Numbered from the stretch's first letter, positions 34,418 through 44,539 are shown. The stretch is DNA of 64,000 bases from Sulfotelmatobacter sp049792875 (GCA_049792875.1 JBARBI010000212.1:1-64000), one strand, 5' to 3'. Notes: generated by a model from the sequence alone, not told the origin. A program made the numbers and translations.

Positions 34418-34942
34418 TGTCAACCTCCTAAAGGTTGTGATCGCTAAGAGGAGAGAACTTCAGATGACTGACTTAGTTTCAGGGAACCTGAAAGAGGAGA
34501 AGATGCTCACTCGGCTCAACTGGTGCACTTGAGTGGCCCTCGGCATCACCGCGCAACTTGTTGAATCGATAGGGCAGAAAGTAGAAGCGGGTATTCGATT
34601 GAGTACTTTTGGCGGCAAGTAAGCACAAACGGAGCCATGGGCCGTCATTTGCTTGGATTGTCTGCGAAAAATCGTGCTAATCGTTGACCCAGTGTCCGGG
34701 GTTCTGAGCTTACTCGCCTTGATTGCAACCGTTAAAAGCAGAACCCGGTTAAAATCCCCTCGGGAGATGTTTGCTTATGGCGCAGGAGTGTCGCGGCAGT
34801 CCAAGTCGAACGGAATCATCGGTACGTCTCACGCTGCCAAGGTGGAGTGAGGGGCTTTCTGACAAAGATATACGGCGGCAACGGCCCGGCTGCACAATCC
34901 ACGTCAATTCACCTCAGCAAAATACAAGGAGCATTTGTAAGA
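34418..34942. other. 525-base intergenic region
   Basis: Between the divergent ABM and HD genes, AT-richer than the rest. A plus-strand frame from 34653 starts like a response regulator (KIVLIVDPVSGVLSLLALI), but the required Asp pair is lacking and it ends after 65 residues. The HD gene's Shine-Dalgarno AAGGAG is at 34926-34931. I call no gene. Confidence 0.4.
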
Positions 34943-35521
34943 ATGAATGAAATCAATGCGAGAGAGGCGGCTTGGAGACTCCTGACTGAGTTCACTCAGT
35001 CGGAGAGTTTGCGCAAACACGCTTTGGCTGTCGAGGCTTGCATGCGCGCCTGCGCCCGTAAGTTTGGCAACGGTTCTCCCGCAGACGAGACTCTGTGGGG
35101 CATCGTCGGACTGATTCACGACTTCGACTACGAACGCTGGCCCAGCCTCGAGGACCATCCTTACAAGGGTAACGAGATCCTCAAAGAGCGCGGATACTCC
35201 AACGAAATCCGCCGCGCCATCATGTCCCACGCCGAATACACGGGAGTGACCCGTGACACGTCCATGGAAAAAGCCCTCTTCGCCTGCGACGAACTCGCTG
35301 GGTTCATCACCGCGGTTGCCTTGATCAAGCCGGGCAAGTCGCTGGCCGAAGTGGACGCCAAATCTGTGCGAAAGAGAATGAAAGACAAAGCCTTCGCCCG
35401 CAAGGTGAACCGCGACGACATCATCAACGGCGCTGCCGACCTCGGAGTCGACCTCGATGAGCACATTGCCTTCTGTATCGAAGCGATGAAGTCCGTCGCG
35501 AAGGAACTTGGGCTCGGGTAA
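34943..35521 (+). CDS. HD-domain (HDIG-type) phosphohydrolase
   Basis: 192 residues from ATG 34943. The frame is open upstream to 34847, but an AAGGAG sits before this start. HD-domain ligands: RKHALAVEA (first His), IHDFDYERWPS (His-Asp pair), DHPYKGNEIL, IMSHAEYTG. These proteins are metal-dependent phosphohydrolases of nucleotides or related compounds; the substrate is not evident. It is monocistronic. Confidence 0.85.
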   Translation: MNEINAREAAWRLLTEFTQSESLRKHALAVEACMRACARKFGNGSPADETLWGIVGLIHDFDYERWPSLEDHPYKGNEILKERGYSNEIRRAIMSHAEYTGVTRDTSMEKALFACDELAGFITAVALIKPGKSLAEVDAKSVRKRMKDKAFARKVNRDDIINGAADLGVDLDEHIAFCIEAMKSVAKELGLG

Positions 35522-35743
35522 GTCTCACTTGCCGGGACTCCTTCGCCAACTTTGCGAATCCTCGGCGCACTCTGCGATTTAAGATGTTTTTCCGCAACGC
35601 TCGCAAGAGAAATCTCGCGAAGTCCGCAGAGGGAGAAGCTGAGACTGTGAAAGTGCAACACTACCGGCCACGTTGCCGTGGCTCTCCTCGCAAAATTAAC
35701 GTGCAAGCCGCACTTGTTTCGCTGATAATTCCTAGCTCTCCCC

Positions 35744-37630
35744 ATGGACACGCCCCAAAGCGATCTGGAATCCATCCGGCAGCTTCTTGCCGACCTGACC
35801 AATCGGGTCTATCGCATCGAGCGCAAGCTCCAGATGGATTCACCCGCGGTCGAACATCGCCCGCCGATGTTTGGTGCTACATCTTCGGCTCAACCCTCAG
35901 AGAGACCGGCCGCGGTGGCATCCAACCAAGTCACCCCGACGGTTCCGGCGCCTCGCGACATTCCTCTCCGCCCCGCGCGAGTTCATTCGGATCCCAACCT
36001 TGAATCGCGCATCGGTTCGCATTGGTTCAACCGAATCGGCATCGCCGCGCTGCTGATCGGGATCTCCTACTTCCTGAAATTCGCTTTTGACAACAACTGG
36101 ATCGGCCCCGGCGGACGGATCGCCATCGGCGTACTGGCTGGGATCGCGATGGTCGCCTGGAGTGAGCGATTCCGCACTCGTGGCTTCACGGGTTTTTCGT
36201 ACTCGCTCAAGGCGGTGGGCATCGGTACGCTGTATCTCTCCCTGTGGGCGGCCTCTCAGGTCTACAGCCTCATTCCCAGCGGCCTTGCCTTTGTCGCGAT
36301 GCTGACGGTGACCGCCGCCACCGCCGTCATCGCCATCGTCCAGGACTCACAACTCCTCGCAGCGTTCTCGCTTGCGGGAGGATTCAGCACCCCCTTCTTA
36401 CTTTCGACTGGTCAGAACCGCGAGCTCGCGTTATTCGCCTACGTGGCGATTCTCGATCTCACCACGCTGGCTGTGGTGGTGTTCAAGCCCTGGCCGCGCC
36501 TGCTGGTGATGAGCTACGCGGGCACTCTCTTGCTATACGTTGGATGGTACTCACGCTTTTATAACGGCAGCGAGTTCAATCTAACGCTCGCGTTTGCAAC
36601 GCTCTTCTTCGCCATCTTCGCGCTCGCGCCGCTGGTCACGCTTCGACCGGAGTGCGAGATTCCTCTCTTCGCCTCGATTCCCGCAGTCCTGGTGTTCGTC
36701 AATGCCGGAGCGTATTTCCTGCAGGCTTACGCCATGATCGAGGAAGTCGATAAGACCTATATGGCTTGGTTCGCGCTCGGCCTGGCTGCGATCTATATCT
36801 TTCTCAGCCGCCAGGTACACCACCGGGCACTGAGTCCCGGCGCCTCGGAGATGATGCATTTCCTCCACCTCTCCGTAGCCATTGGTTTCATTACCCTCGC
36901 GATCCCCATTCGCCTGGAGGCGCACTGGATCACCATCGGTTGGCTGGTCGAAGCCGGTGTGCTTCTGTGGGTCGGCTATCGGTTCAAGTCTGATTTTCTG
37001 AATGTTCTTGCCTTAAGTGTAGTGGCGCTGGGCGTAACCCGATTGTTGCTGATTGACAATTTCCACACGACGCAACTGCTCTTGAACATGCGCGTGGCGA
37101 CGTATGCTGTGGCGGTGGCGGTTCTGGGAGCCGTGGCCTGGTACGCTTCTAAACGCGACGATAGTTCCGCGCGTACCGTTGCCGCAGTCGCGCTCGTCGC
37201 GCTCAACGTTCTTGCCCTCGTCGCTCTCAGCCGCGAAGTGACCGACTCCTACGCTCGGCAGATAACCGTCTATCGGCCGGTGCTGAGTCACTGGACCGCG
37301 GCGAGTCGCAACGATTTCCGCCACATCGAGATCGAGCGCGACTTTAGCTATTCCGCGCTGTGGATGACTTATGGCGCTATGCTGATGGTCATCGGATTTC
37401 TGCGGCGCTCCGGTTTCGTTCGCTGGCAATCGCTATTGCTCATCGGAGCCACGATCGGGAAGGTGTTCGTCTATGACGTTTCCCAACTCGATCGCGAGTA
37501 CCGCATCATCAGCTTCATTTTCCTCGGCGTCTTGCTGTTGGCAATTTCCTTCGTCTACCAGCGGGACTGGCTGCAGCTTTCCGCAAGGAACCATCCGCGC
37601 AAGACAGCAGGAGAATCCACCAACGCATAA
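35744..37630 (+). CDS. DUF2339 multi-helix membrane protein
   Basis: 628 residues. The N-terminal 100 residues are polar with a coiled-coil-like start (ESIRQLLADLTNRVYRIERK) and a Pro-rich linker. From SRIGSHWFNRIGIAALLIGI on there are about 14 to 16 hydrophobic segments, the pattern of the DUF2339 family of unknown function. No enzyme motifs seen. The next gene begins 163 bp downstream. Confidence 0.85.
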   Translation: MDTPQSDLESIRQLLADLTNRVYRIERKLQMDSPAVEHRPPMFGATSSAQPSERPAAVASNQVTPTVPAPRDIPLRPARVHSDPNLESRIGSHWFNRIGIAALLIGISYFLKFAFDNNWIGPGGRIAIGVLAGIAMVAWSERFRTRGFTGFSYSLKAVGIGTLYLSLWAASQVYSLIPSGLAFVAMLTVTAATAVIAIVQDSQLLAAFSLAGGFSTPFLLSTGQNRELALFAYVAILDLTTLAVVVFKPWPRLLVMSYAGTLLLYVGWYSRFYNGSEFNLTLAFATLFFAIFALAPLVTLRPECEIPLFASIPAVLVFVNAGAYFLQAYAMIEEVDKTYMAWFALGLAAIYIFLSRQVHHRALSPGASEMMHFLHLSVAIGFITLAIPIRLEAHWITIGWLVEAGVLLWVGYRFKSDFLNVLALSVVALGVTRLLLIDNFHTTQLLLNMRVATYAVAVAVLGAVAWYASKRDDSSARTVAAVALVALNVLALVALSREVTDSYARQITVYRPVLSHWTAASRNDFRHIEIERDFSYSALWMTYGAMLMVIGFLRRSGFVRWQSLLLIGATIGKVFVYDVSQLDREYRIISFIFLGVLLLAISFVYQRDWLQLSARNHPRKTAGESTNA

Positions 37631-37793
37631 GAGTCGTGCCTTACATGCGGCTCTTCGCGGATTACGGATGCAATCTCCGCAGAAAATGCGCCCCGCTGGT
37701 ACATATCGGTTCGTACCGGCCTGTGCTAATATCTGCTGACATTTCCCCCCTGACGGTTCGTACTTCTGTCGGAAGCGCCGAGAGCTTTTGAAT

Positions 37794-38558
37794 ATGTCGA
37801 CAAACAGCACCACGCCTCCTCCCTCCAGGGTCCTGTTGGGATGCAGCAAATGCGGGGCAACCTTGCCCGACGAGGCGAAGTTTTGTCTGAAATGCGGGAA
37901 GCCGGTAAGTTCCTCGCCTAAAAACACTGCTGTCGCGGGAAGGCCAACTCCATCGTTGCTTCCGCAGTCCCGACCCAGGCGGCGGGTCCTTTTGTGGATT
38001 CTGCTGGCAATCCTGGTCGGAGTGGTTCTGTGGGCTGTGAACAGCGACAGCCCGAGCGCTCAGTACGTGCAGGAGTTTGTCGGGTTTAAGCAGGATCGCA
38101 GTATCCTCGACTCCGCTTTTTCCGTCGGTCCGCATACCTTTCGCTACTACAAATTCGTCTTGCCGGAAGGCTCCGTGAACGTGGCCGTGGTTGGCCAGTT
38201 CCAGTCCGCCGCCGACAGCCAAAACGCCGGCAGCCCCAGGAACCAGACGATCGACAAAAATAAGAACACGGACAACGACAATAGCATCGAGGTCTATGTC
38301 CTCACCGAATCTGCCTTTACTGTCTGGCAGAACGGATATGCGACCAGTTCTCTCTACGAAAGCGGCAAGGTCGCGGTGGGGACGGTGCAGGCAGAGGTTG
38401 CGGCGGGCGCGGGAATCTACTATCTGGTCTTCAGCAACAAGTCTTCGCCGAAAACGCCCAAGACCGTTCACGCGACGGTCGTATTGCGCTACAAGAGTTG
38501 GTTGCCCGACCGGGTTCGACGCATGAAGAACGGCTTCTGGGATTGGATAGGGGCCTGA
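37794..38558 (+). CDS. Zinc-ribbon membrane protein of unknown function
   Basis: 254 residues from ATG 37794 (a TTG two codons earlier is possible). An N-terminal zinc ribbon (CSKCGATLPDEAKFCLKCGK) is followed by a Pro/Ser linker and one helix (RRRVLLWILLAILVGVVLWAV). The C-terminal 170 residues are extracytoplasmic, with beta-rich segments (RYYKFVLPEGSVNVAVVGQF, EVYVLTESAFTVWQNG) and no Cys. Zinc-ribbon plus one helix is a common architecture of envelope proteins; role unknown. Confidence 0.75.
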   Translation: MSTNSTTPPPSRVLLGCSKCGATLPDEAKFCLKCGKPVSSSPKNTAVAGRPTPSLLPQSRPRRRVLLWILLAILVGVVLWAVNSDSPSAQYVQEFVGFKQDRSILDSAFSVGPHTFRYYKFVLPEGSVNVAVVGQFQSAADSQNAGSPRNQTIDKNKNTDNDNSIEVYVLTESAFTVWQNGYATSSLYESGKVAVGTVQAEVAAGAGIYYLVFSNKSSPKTPKTVHATVVLRYKSWLPDRVRRMKNGFWDWIGA

Positions 38559-38653
38559 TCGTCGAGCTAGCACGTTGAGACGCTACGTCTTGTGTGCCAG
38601 GGGAAGAAACCGGCCGCAAGCGATGTCTCTACGAATTAAAGCGAGAGAATCCG

Positions 38654-41053
38654 CTATCGCGTGGTCTCTTCGATTTCCGAAATCCAATCGGGACGCTTCA
38701 GTACTTCGCGGGGTTTGGGACCGTCGGCGGCGCCGACGATGCCGTCCTGCTCCATGAGATCGATGAGATGCGCTGCGCGGCCATAGCCGATTCGCAGGCG
38801 CCGCTGCAGCAGGGAAGTGGAGGCCTTGCCGAACTCGATCACCAACTTCACCGCATCGCCATACATGGGATCGTCCTCGGCTTCGCCGTCTGCTCCGGCC
38901 TGTCCGTCGCTGCCGTCTGCTCCGGGCTCGCGCTCTCCCTTCGGCGCTTCCAGGAACTGCTGCTGATATTCCGCCAGGCCTTGCGATTTCCAGAACTCGA
39001 CCACCGCGGCAATTTCCTTTTCCGTGACAAAGGGAGCGTGCAACCGGTGCACGCGCGCCGAACCGGACGGCAGATATAGCATGTCGCCTTTACCCAGCAG
39101 GGCCTCGGCGCCGTTGGCGTCGAGAATGGTGCGCGAGTCAACTTTGGTGGCCACGCGGAACGAAACGCGAGCGGGAAAGTTCGCTTTGATCAACCCAGTG
39201 ATCACATCGACCGAAGGCCGCTGCGTCGCCAGCACCAGGTGAATGCCCACGGCGCGCGCCATCTGCGCCAGGCGGGTGATCGACTCTTCCACGTTGTGGG
39301 AATCGAGCATCATCAGGTCGGCCAACTCGTCGATGATGATGACGATGTAAGGAATCGGCTTCTCGTCCGATTCTTCGTCAAACAGACTCGGCGTGTCGTT
39401 GTGATCGAACAGGCGGTTGTACTGGTCGATGTTGCGGACGCCTTTGGCCGCAAGTAGCTTCAATCGCCGCTCCATCTCGCGCACGGCATTGCGCAGGGCA
39501 TTGGCCGCAAGCTTCGGCTCCGTGATGATCGGCGTGTACAGATGGGGAACGCCTTCGTAGTTCCCCAGTTCCAGCCGCTTCGGGTCCACCAGGATCAGGC
39601 GTACCTGATCGGGGGTGGCCTTGTACAAGATCGACATGATCATCGCGTTGATCGCGACGCTCTTTCCCGCGCCCGTGGAACCGGCAATCAGCAGGTGCGG
39701 CATTCCGGCCAGGTCCGCGGTGACGATGCGGCCGTTGATGTCTTTGCCCATGGCAATCGTCATCTTCGACTTCGATCCCATGAACTCCTGCGACTCTATG
39801 TTCTCGCGCAGCCAGATGATTTCGCGCTGGCGGTTTGGCACCTGGATGCCGACCGTGCTCTTGCCTGCCATGCGCTCGATCAGGATGCTCTCCGCTTTTA
39901 AGGCCAGGCAGAGATCGTCGCAGAGGTTGGTGATACGGCTGTACTTGATTCCGGCCTCGGGCTTGAATTCGAACGTGGTGACGACCGGCCCGGGATTGAT
40001 CTGCGTGATTTGCCCGTGAATTTCAAACTCGGCGTACTTTTCGGTGAGCACCTGCGCTAGCAGTTTGAGTTCGTCGGCGTCGACTTGCTGCTGTTCGTCG
40101 GGACGCTGCAGCAGACTGCTCGAGGGCAGCTTGTATCCGCCGGCGATGCGGGGCATCGTGGTCTTGGCTTTGTGTCCGCTGTCGGCACGCTCGGTGACTT
40201 CGGGATCGGCAGCGGATCCATCCGAAGCGTCCAGCGCCAGAGGTCCGGGCAGAATTCCACCGGTCCGGGGAACAGGTTTCGGCGCATCGTCTTCGGCCAA
40301 CATGCGCTCAATCCCGGTGCGGCGCGGTTCCGACGTGGCCAGAGCCTGGGTTACTGGCCGCGATGGGATCAACTGCGTTTTCACCACCGGCTTCGAGATT
40401 CGCCGCTGTTCCAGTTCCTTCTGCTGGCGCTTCTTGGCGCGCTCTCCCTGCCAATCTTTGTAGCGATTCCACAGCGCGGTGACGAAGGCGAAACGCGTCG
40501 GAGCCCAGAGTTGGATCGCCGAAAACGAGAACGCAGTCGAAAGATATAGCGCAACCGCCAGCACCGTGGCGCAGACGATGTACGCGCCGACCAGATTCAG
40601 ATAGTGAATGAGTAGATCGCCCACGACGCGGCCGAGCAGGCCTTCGATGGGGATCACGTGCATCCAGCGCAAGTGTGCGGGCAGCAACGCCAGCAAGGCG
40701 GGAACGAACATCACCAGCCAGATTCCGCCGAGGCTTTTCGCCAGCGGGGACTGCACTTTCATGGAGCGGAACCAGCGCACGCCCAACATGGCGGGAAAGA
40801 TCACCAGCAAGAATGCACCAACGCCGAAGAACTGCAGCAACATGTCGGCAGTGAATGCGCCGACCACGCCGATCCAATTACGGGCCGCGTGCGAACCGGT
40901 CAGCACCGAGGCACTGTTCCATGACGGGTCAAGCGGAGAATAGGAGGCCAGGGCGAGGAACAGAAGGAGGGCGGAGACGCACATCAGGAAGCCGATCAGC
41001 TCATTGAGCCGCCGGTTCCCGGTGGGACTAAAGATGCTTGCCAGAAAATCCAT
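38654..41053 (-). CDS. ftsK: DNA translocase FtsK
   Basis: 799 residues from ATG 41053. The N-terminus has four to five membrane helices (residues 15-180). After a basic, Pro-rich linker comes the motor: alpha domain (KLLAQVLTEKYAEFEIHGQI), Walker A (AGSTGAGKSVAINAMI), Walker B (YIVIIIDELADLMM) and the RecA-like ATP site residues ATQRPSVDVITG. The gamma winged-helix (LLQRRLRIGYGRAAHLIDLM) reads KOPS-type orienting sites. It moves DNA toward dif during division. It stands as a single gene. Confidence 0.95.
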   Translation of the reverse strand: MDFLASIFSPTGNRRLNELIGFLMCVSALLLFLALASYSPLDPSWNSASVLTGSHAARNWIGVVGAFTADMLLQFFGVGAFLLVIFPAMLGVRWFRSMKVQSPLAKSLGGIWLVMFVPALLALLPAHLRWMHVIPIEGLLGRVVGDLLIHYLNLVGAYIVCATVLAVALYLSTAFSFSAIQLWAPTRFAFVTALWNRYKDWQGERAKKRQQKELEQRRISKPVVKTQLIPSRPVTQALATSEPRRTGIERMLAEDDAPKPVPRTGGILPGPLALDASDGSAADPEVTERADSGHKAKTTMPRIAGGYKLPSSSLLQRPDEQQQVDADELKLLAQVLTEKYAEFEIHGQITQINPGPVVTTFEFKPEAGIKYSRITNLCDDLCLALKAESILIERMAGKSTVGIQVPNRQREIIWLRENIESQEFMGSKSKMTIAMGKDINGRIVTADLAGMPHLLIAGSTGAGKSVAINAMIMSILYKATPDQVRLILVDPKRLELGNYEGVPHLYTPIITEPKLAANALRNAVREMERRLKLLAAKGVRNIDQYNRLFDHNDTPSLFDEESDEKPIPYIVIIIDELADLMMLDSHNVEESITRLAQMARAVGIHLVLATQRPSVDVITGLIKANFPARVSFRVATKVDSRTILDANGAEALLGKGDMLYLPSGSARVHRLHAPFVTEKEIAAVVEFWKSQGLAEYQQQFLEAPKGEREPGADGSDGQAGADGEAEDDPMYGDAVKLVIEFGKASTSLLQRRLRIGYGRAAHLIDLMEQDGIVGAADGPKPREVLKRPDWISEIEETTR

Positions 41054-41242
41054 GAAGGCTGTTTCACACCGAAGACACCACATTCTTCGGTGCCGCAATC
41101 GGCCAGAGCCCTTACATTATGCCAAGAAGCCGGGGATCCGGCAATGCAGGAAATTGGACGTAGTATTCAAGTAGAGGCGTTACTTCTAACATCCTCAATC
41201 TACGTGCGTTGAGTCCGGCAGGAGACGTTGCGAGCCATCTCT

Positions 41243-42133
41243 CTACGCCAGTTTTACCGCGAACGCCAGAACCAGCACTCCCACGATGATCCGGTAGACC
41301 GCAAACGGGGCGAAGCCGCGCTTTCGTACGTAGCCCATGAACCATGCCACGGATCCGTAGGCAACGATGAAGGAGACGACGAATCCGATGGCCAGCACAA
41401 TCCAGCCATGCGCGTCGATCTGCGAGACCCCGATCGGGTTCTCCCCTTTTCCCCGGATCGATTTCAGCAGCGTGTAGAGCGTCGCCGCAGCCATCGTAGG
41501 AATTGAGACGAAGAACGAAAACTCGAGGGCGGAGGCACGCGACATCCCGGCAAGTTGGCCGCCGGCGATGGTCGACATGGAACGCGAGGTTCCAGGGAAG
41601 ACGGCCGAGAAGATCTGGCAGAAGCCGATCCAGATCGCCTGCGGCAGGCTCATGTCTTCCATCTTCCAGGTGTGGATTCGGCTTCCACTTGCGCCGGGAC
41701 CTGCGGCTTCCGACTTCGCGTGCAGGGCATCGACAATCCACATCACGATCCCGCCGATCAGCAGCGACCAGCCGATGATGGAAATGTTTTCGAGGTGTTT
41801 GCCAATCACTTTGGTGAGCAGGAACGACGGAATCGCCGTGACGACGAATGCAACGGTGGTGAGTCCAAGGGGATGAGTCAGGGCGGTGCGGTTTCCGCTT
41901 TCGCCTCGCGGGAAGGTAGACAGAAGCTTCGTGATCCGGCTCCAAAAATAGACGGGCAGACACAGAATCGCGCCGAGCTGGATGACGATGGAATACATCT
42001 TCCAATAGCCGTCGGACAGGCTGATGTGCAGCAGCATTTCGGAGAGGCGCAAGTGCGCGGTTGAGCTGACTGGCAGGAATTCGGTGAGGCCTTCGACAAT
42101 GCCAAGGATCAGAGAGAGCAGGTAGTCGTTCAA
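41243..42133 (-). CDS. uppP: Undecaprenyl-diphosphatase
   Basis: 296 residues with eight helices. The BacA motifs are EGLTEFLPVSSTAHL (including the catalytic Glu and Ser) and FPGTSRSMSTIAGG. The enzyme removes a phosphate from undecaprenyl diphosphate on the outer face of the membrane to recycle the carrier lipid. The gene stands between ftsK and the SH3 protein on the same strand. It starts at ATG 42133. Confidence 0.95.
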   Translation of the reverse strand: MNDYLLSLILGIVEGLTEFLPVSSTAHLRLSEMLLHISLSDGYWKMYSIVIQLGAILCLPVYFWSRITKLLSTFPRGESGNRTALTHPLGLTTVAFVVTAIPSFLLTKVIGKHLENISIIGWSLLIGGIVMWIVDALHAKSEAAGPGASGSRIHTWKMEDMSLPQAIWIGFCQIFSAVFPGTSRSMSTIAGGQLAGMSRASALEFSFFVSIPTMAAATLYTLLKSIRGKGENPIGVSQIDAHGWIVLAIGFVVSFIVAYGSVAWFMGYVRKRGFAPFAVYRIIVGVLVLAFAVKLA

Positions 42134-42224
42134 TCGTCCTCCGCGGAAAAAAGCAACGAAACAGTATCGCAGAAACAGTTTATGCAGAATGTTATGCGTT
42201 CGATACGGTGGCGCGGACGCCCGC

Positions 42225-42245
42225 GGACAGCCGCCGGGAGCAATA
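42225..42245. repeat. Half palindrome of the GGACAGCCG family
   Basis: GCGGACAGCCGCCGGGAG near 42225-42242 carries the left arm of the GGACAGCCG...CGGCTGTCC palindrome but no matching right arm. It lies between uppP and the next gene. Low value as a feature, useful as part of the family list. Confidence 0.35.
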
Positions 42246-42248
42246 TTC

Positions 42249-43397
42249 CTAATCGCTGGCGTTGCCGAACGTGGGGACGCCTTGCTGGACGTAGAAGATC
42301 AGCATTTGGGCGCGTGAGGACCAATCGCTTTGGGCATACTGGGTGACGATTTTTTGCGCCAGCTCCAGGGAACGGTTTTTCGATTCCTCTGATTTTTTCT
42401 GATTGGCCTCGGTCTTGTAGATCTCGATCAGAGCGGAGCGGCGCCAGGCGGCGTCGTACAGGGCTTCGGGCGCGGCCGGGGACTGCTCGTGCTCTTTCGC
42501 ATATTTCTCGTACAGGTCGGCTTCTTTGTCCGGGCACTTGGAAGCGCCCTGCCAGTCGCCGCAGAGTTTGTTTTCGATGAGATGGAAGGCGGCGAGGTCC
42601 GCCCACTTCGTGCCCGGATATTTCTTTATGACGAGCTTCATCCACTGTTCGTCGATTTGGCCGCGCATGTACGAATCGCGTTCGCGGGCCGAGGGGCGAG
42701 TCATCACGTCTGAGCGCTCGACCTGCCAGCGAATGTCGGCGGCCCGGTAGAGTCCTTCGGCAGCCAGTGGCGATGTGGGGAACAGGTCGTAGACGCGGTA
42801 GTAGAGACGCATAGCGTCTTGCGCGGCATCGCGGCGGCCACGGCGGCGACTGGCCTGGTCCTCGGAGTCGGCGGCTTCGCCGAAAATGATCTTGTCGCCG
42901 CTGGGAGTTGTGAGGTTGACCAGGGCTTTGCTGGAAACCCATCCGGTGATGGTTTTGCCCTCGGATTCCGGGTCGTCTTCGTCGGCGTCTTTCTTGGGTT
43001 CACGGAGGATGGCTTCCACGTGAGTCCAGTCGCGGGTGCTGTCGATGATCACGAGTTCATGACCCCGGCCAGCCTCACCGAGTTTGGCAGCGTCGGCGCT
43101 AGGAGCGACCCGGATGGACTCCTCATGGACGAGAGTGCCGCGTTGTGGTTGAGCGGAGGCAAGGGAAGTCGAAAGCAGCGCGGCGGCAACAATGGCCGCG
43201 AGGAAAGTGAATTCCCGAAATAGGAAACCGGGCTTCGAGGCGGGTGCCCCCGCTTCCCCTCGGTCTATTGGAATCGTGGTCTTGCCGGGAAAACCAAGAA
43301 AAATCCAAGGGCTGCAACAGGTTACGGGAAAAATCTTCTCAATAAAGGAGTCACGACCGCTCAGCGGCGCTCTTGTCATAAAGTTTCCGCGGTGCAA
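42249..43397 (-). CDS. Secreted protein with SH3-like and helical-repeat regions
   Basis: Up to 382 residues; the start is uncertain. After about 60 residues of little coherence comes a signal-like hydrophobic stretch (TFLAAIVAAALLSTSLASAQ), suggesting that an internal non-ATG start or a mis-start exists. The mature part begins with an SH3b-like domain (GTLVHEESIRVAPSADAAKL, HELVIID, ITGWVSSKALV), then a helix-rich region with repeats of short hairpins (AMRLYYRVYDLFPTSPLAAE, ADLYEKYAKEHEQSPAAPEA) like TPR or YbgF-type proteins. Likely periplasmic. Function unknown. Confidence 0.65.
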   Translation of the reverse strand: MHRGNFMTRAPLSGRDSFIEKIFPVTCCSPWIFLGFPGKTTIPIDRGEAGAPASKPGFLFREFTFLAAIVAAALLSTSLASAQPQRGTLVHEESIRVAPSADAAKLGEAGRGHELVIIDSTRDWTHVEAILREPKKDADEDDPESEGKTITGWVSSKALVNLTTPSGDKIIFGEAADSEDQASRRRGRRDAAQDAMRLYYRVYDLFPTSPLAAEGLYRAADIRWQVERSDVMTRPSARERDSYMRGQIDEQWMKLVIKKYPGTKWADLAAFHLIENKLCGDWQGASKCPDKEADLYEKYAKEHEQSPAAPEALYDAAWRRSALIEIYKTEANQKKSEESKNRSLELAQKIVTQYAQSDWSSRAQMLIFYVQQGVPTFGNASD

Positions 43398-43561
43398 TCA
43401 GGATCATCGTTTTGCCCAAGTGAAGTCAAGGTCAATCGAAGAGGGATTCTCGGTGGATATCCCGGGAAACTGTTACCCGTTAAGAGTTTAATGGTCGTCG
43501 ATCCGTTTACCCACAGCTTGCGCGATGGGCTGCATTCTTTCGCTGCTTCGCAGCTTTTTGT

Positions 43562-44539
43562 CTATGTCCGACGAAGCTCTTCTAGAGTGCCCGGCTCGAT
43601 GTTGCCGCCAGAGATGATGGCCACATTCAGTTTTGTTTTCGGCAGTTGATCGGCGCGGAAGAGGAATCCGGCGGTAGCGACTGCGCCGCTCGGTTCGGCT
43701 ACCGTGTTGGGATCGGCCGCGAGAAGTTTCATGGACTCGCGAATTTCGTCTTCAGTGACCGTGACAATGCCGTCGACAAAACATTGCATGTGGTCGAAGT
43801 TGATGGGGCCGACACTTTGCGTGCGTAGTCCATCGGCAATGGTGCGTGAGACCTGTTCGGCGGGGAACTGGACGATCTTGCCGGCGCGCAGGCTGGCCTG
43901 CGCGTCTGCGGCCAGTTCCGGTTCAACGCCGAAGACATTCACCGAAGGCGTAGTCAGCTTGATGGCAGCGGCGACGCCGCTGATCAGGCCCCCGCCACCG
44001 ACGGGGGAGAACACGGTTTCTACGTCAGGCATGTCTTCCAGAATCTCGAGTCCGATGGTGCCTTGGCCGGCGATGATCCTTTCGTCGTTGTAGGGAGGCA
44101 CGATGATGTAGCCGTACTGGGCGGCGAGTTCCTCGGCCCTGAACTGGCGTTCGGTGCTGCCCGGGCCTACCAAGACGATATCCGCGCCGAGGGCCGCCGT
44201 TGCCTCGCGCTTGATCGCGGGCGCGTTATTGGGCATGACGATGACCGCTTTCACGCCAAGGGCGCGGGCGGCGTACGCGACACCTTGTGCGTGATTGCCG
44301 CTGGAGTAGGAGATGACGCCGCGTTTGCGCTCCGCTTCGGAAAGGGAAGCGATCTTGTTGTAGGCGCCGCGGAGTTTGAAGGCACCGATGGGTTGCTGGT
44401 TTTCGGGTTTGAGGAAGAGTCGGCGGTCGTGCTGGACAGCCGAGGGCGGCTGTCCCCACATGAATTCGATCAAGGGCGTGCGGATGGTGATGCCGTCAAG
44501 GCGGGTGCGGGCGGCGTGGAGGTCGGAGAGTGTGATCAT
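43562..44539 (-). CDS. Threonine/serine dehydratase-like PLP enzyme with an embedded repeat
   Basis: 325 residues, the single-domain size of the ilvA/threo-3-hydroxyaspartate dehydratase group. The PLP lysine lies in AFKLRGAYNK, the Ser/Thr loop in SSGNHAQGVA, and the glycine-rich phosphate loop in VGGGGLISG. There is no regulatory C-terminal domain. Residues 27-36 (MWGQPPSAVQ) have no counterpart in the family and are the translation of a GGACAGCCG palindrome (44434-44457) that sits in the gene. The frame is kept, so the gene is probably functional, but the insertion lies just before the catalytic region. The exact substrate (Thr, Ser, hydroxy-Asp) is open. Confidence 0.85.
   Translation of the reverse strand: MITLSDLHAARTRLDGITIRTPLIEFMWGQPPSAVQHDRRLFLKPENQQPIGAFKLRGAYNKIASLSEAERKRGVISYSSGNHAQGVAYAARALGVKAVIVMPNNAPAIKREATAALGADIVLVGPGSTERQFRAEELAAQYGYIIVPPYNDERIIAGQGTIGLEILEDMPDVETVFSPVGGGGLISGVAAAIKLTTPSVNVFGVEPELAADAQASLRAGKIVQFPAEQVSRTIADGLRTQSVGPINFDHMQCFVDGIVTVTEDEIRESMKLLAADPNTVAEPSGAVATAGFLFRADQLPKTKLNVAIISGGNIEPGTLEELRRT
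44434..44457. repeat. GGACAGCCG palindrome inside the dehydratase coding sequence
   Basis: GGACAGCCGAGGGCGGCTGT (44434-44453), followed by CC at 44454-44455 and a CC-A-C tail. The left arm is GGACAGCCG and the right arm CGGCTGTCC. It is the only family copy found within an enzyme gene; it contributes residues WGQPPSAV on the minus strand. Confidence 0.8.

Noticed and set aside
34653..34850. Response-regulator-like start in plus frame
   Set aside because: KIVLIVDPVSG lacks the acidic pocket pair and the frame ends after 65 residues; not a receiver domain.
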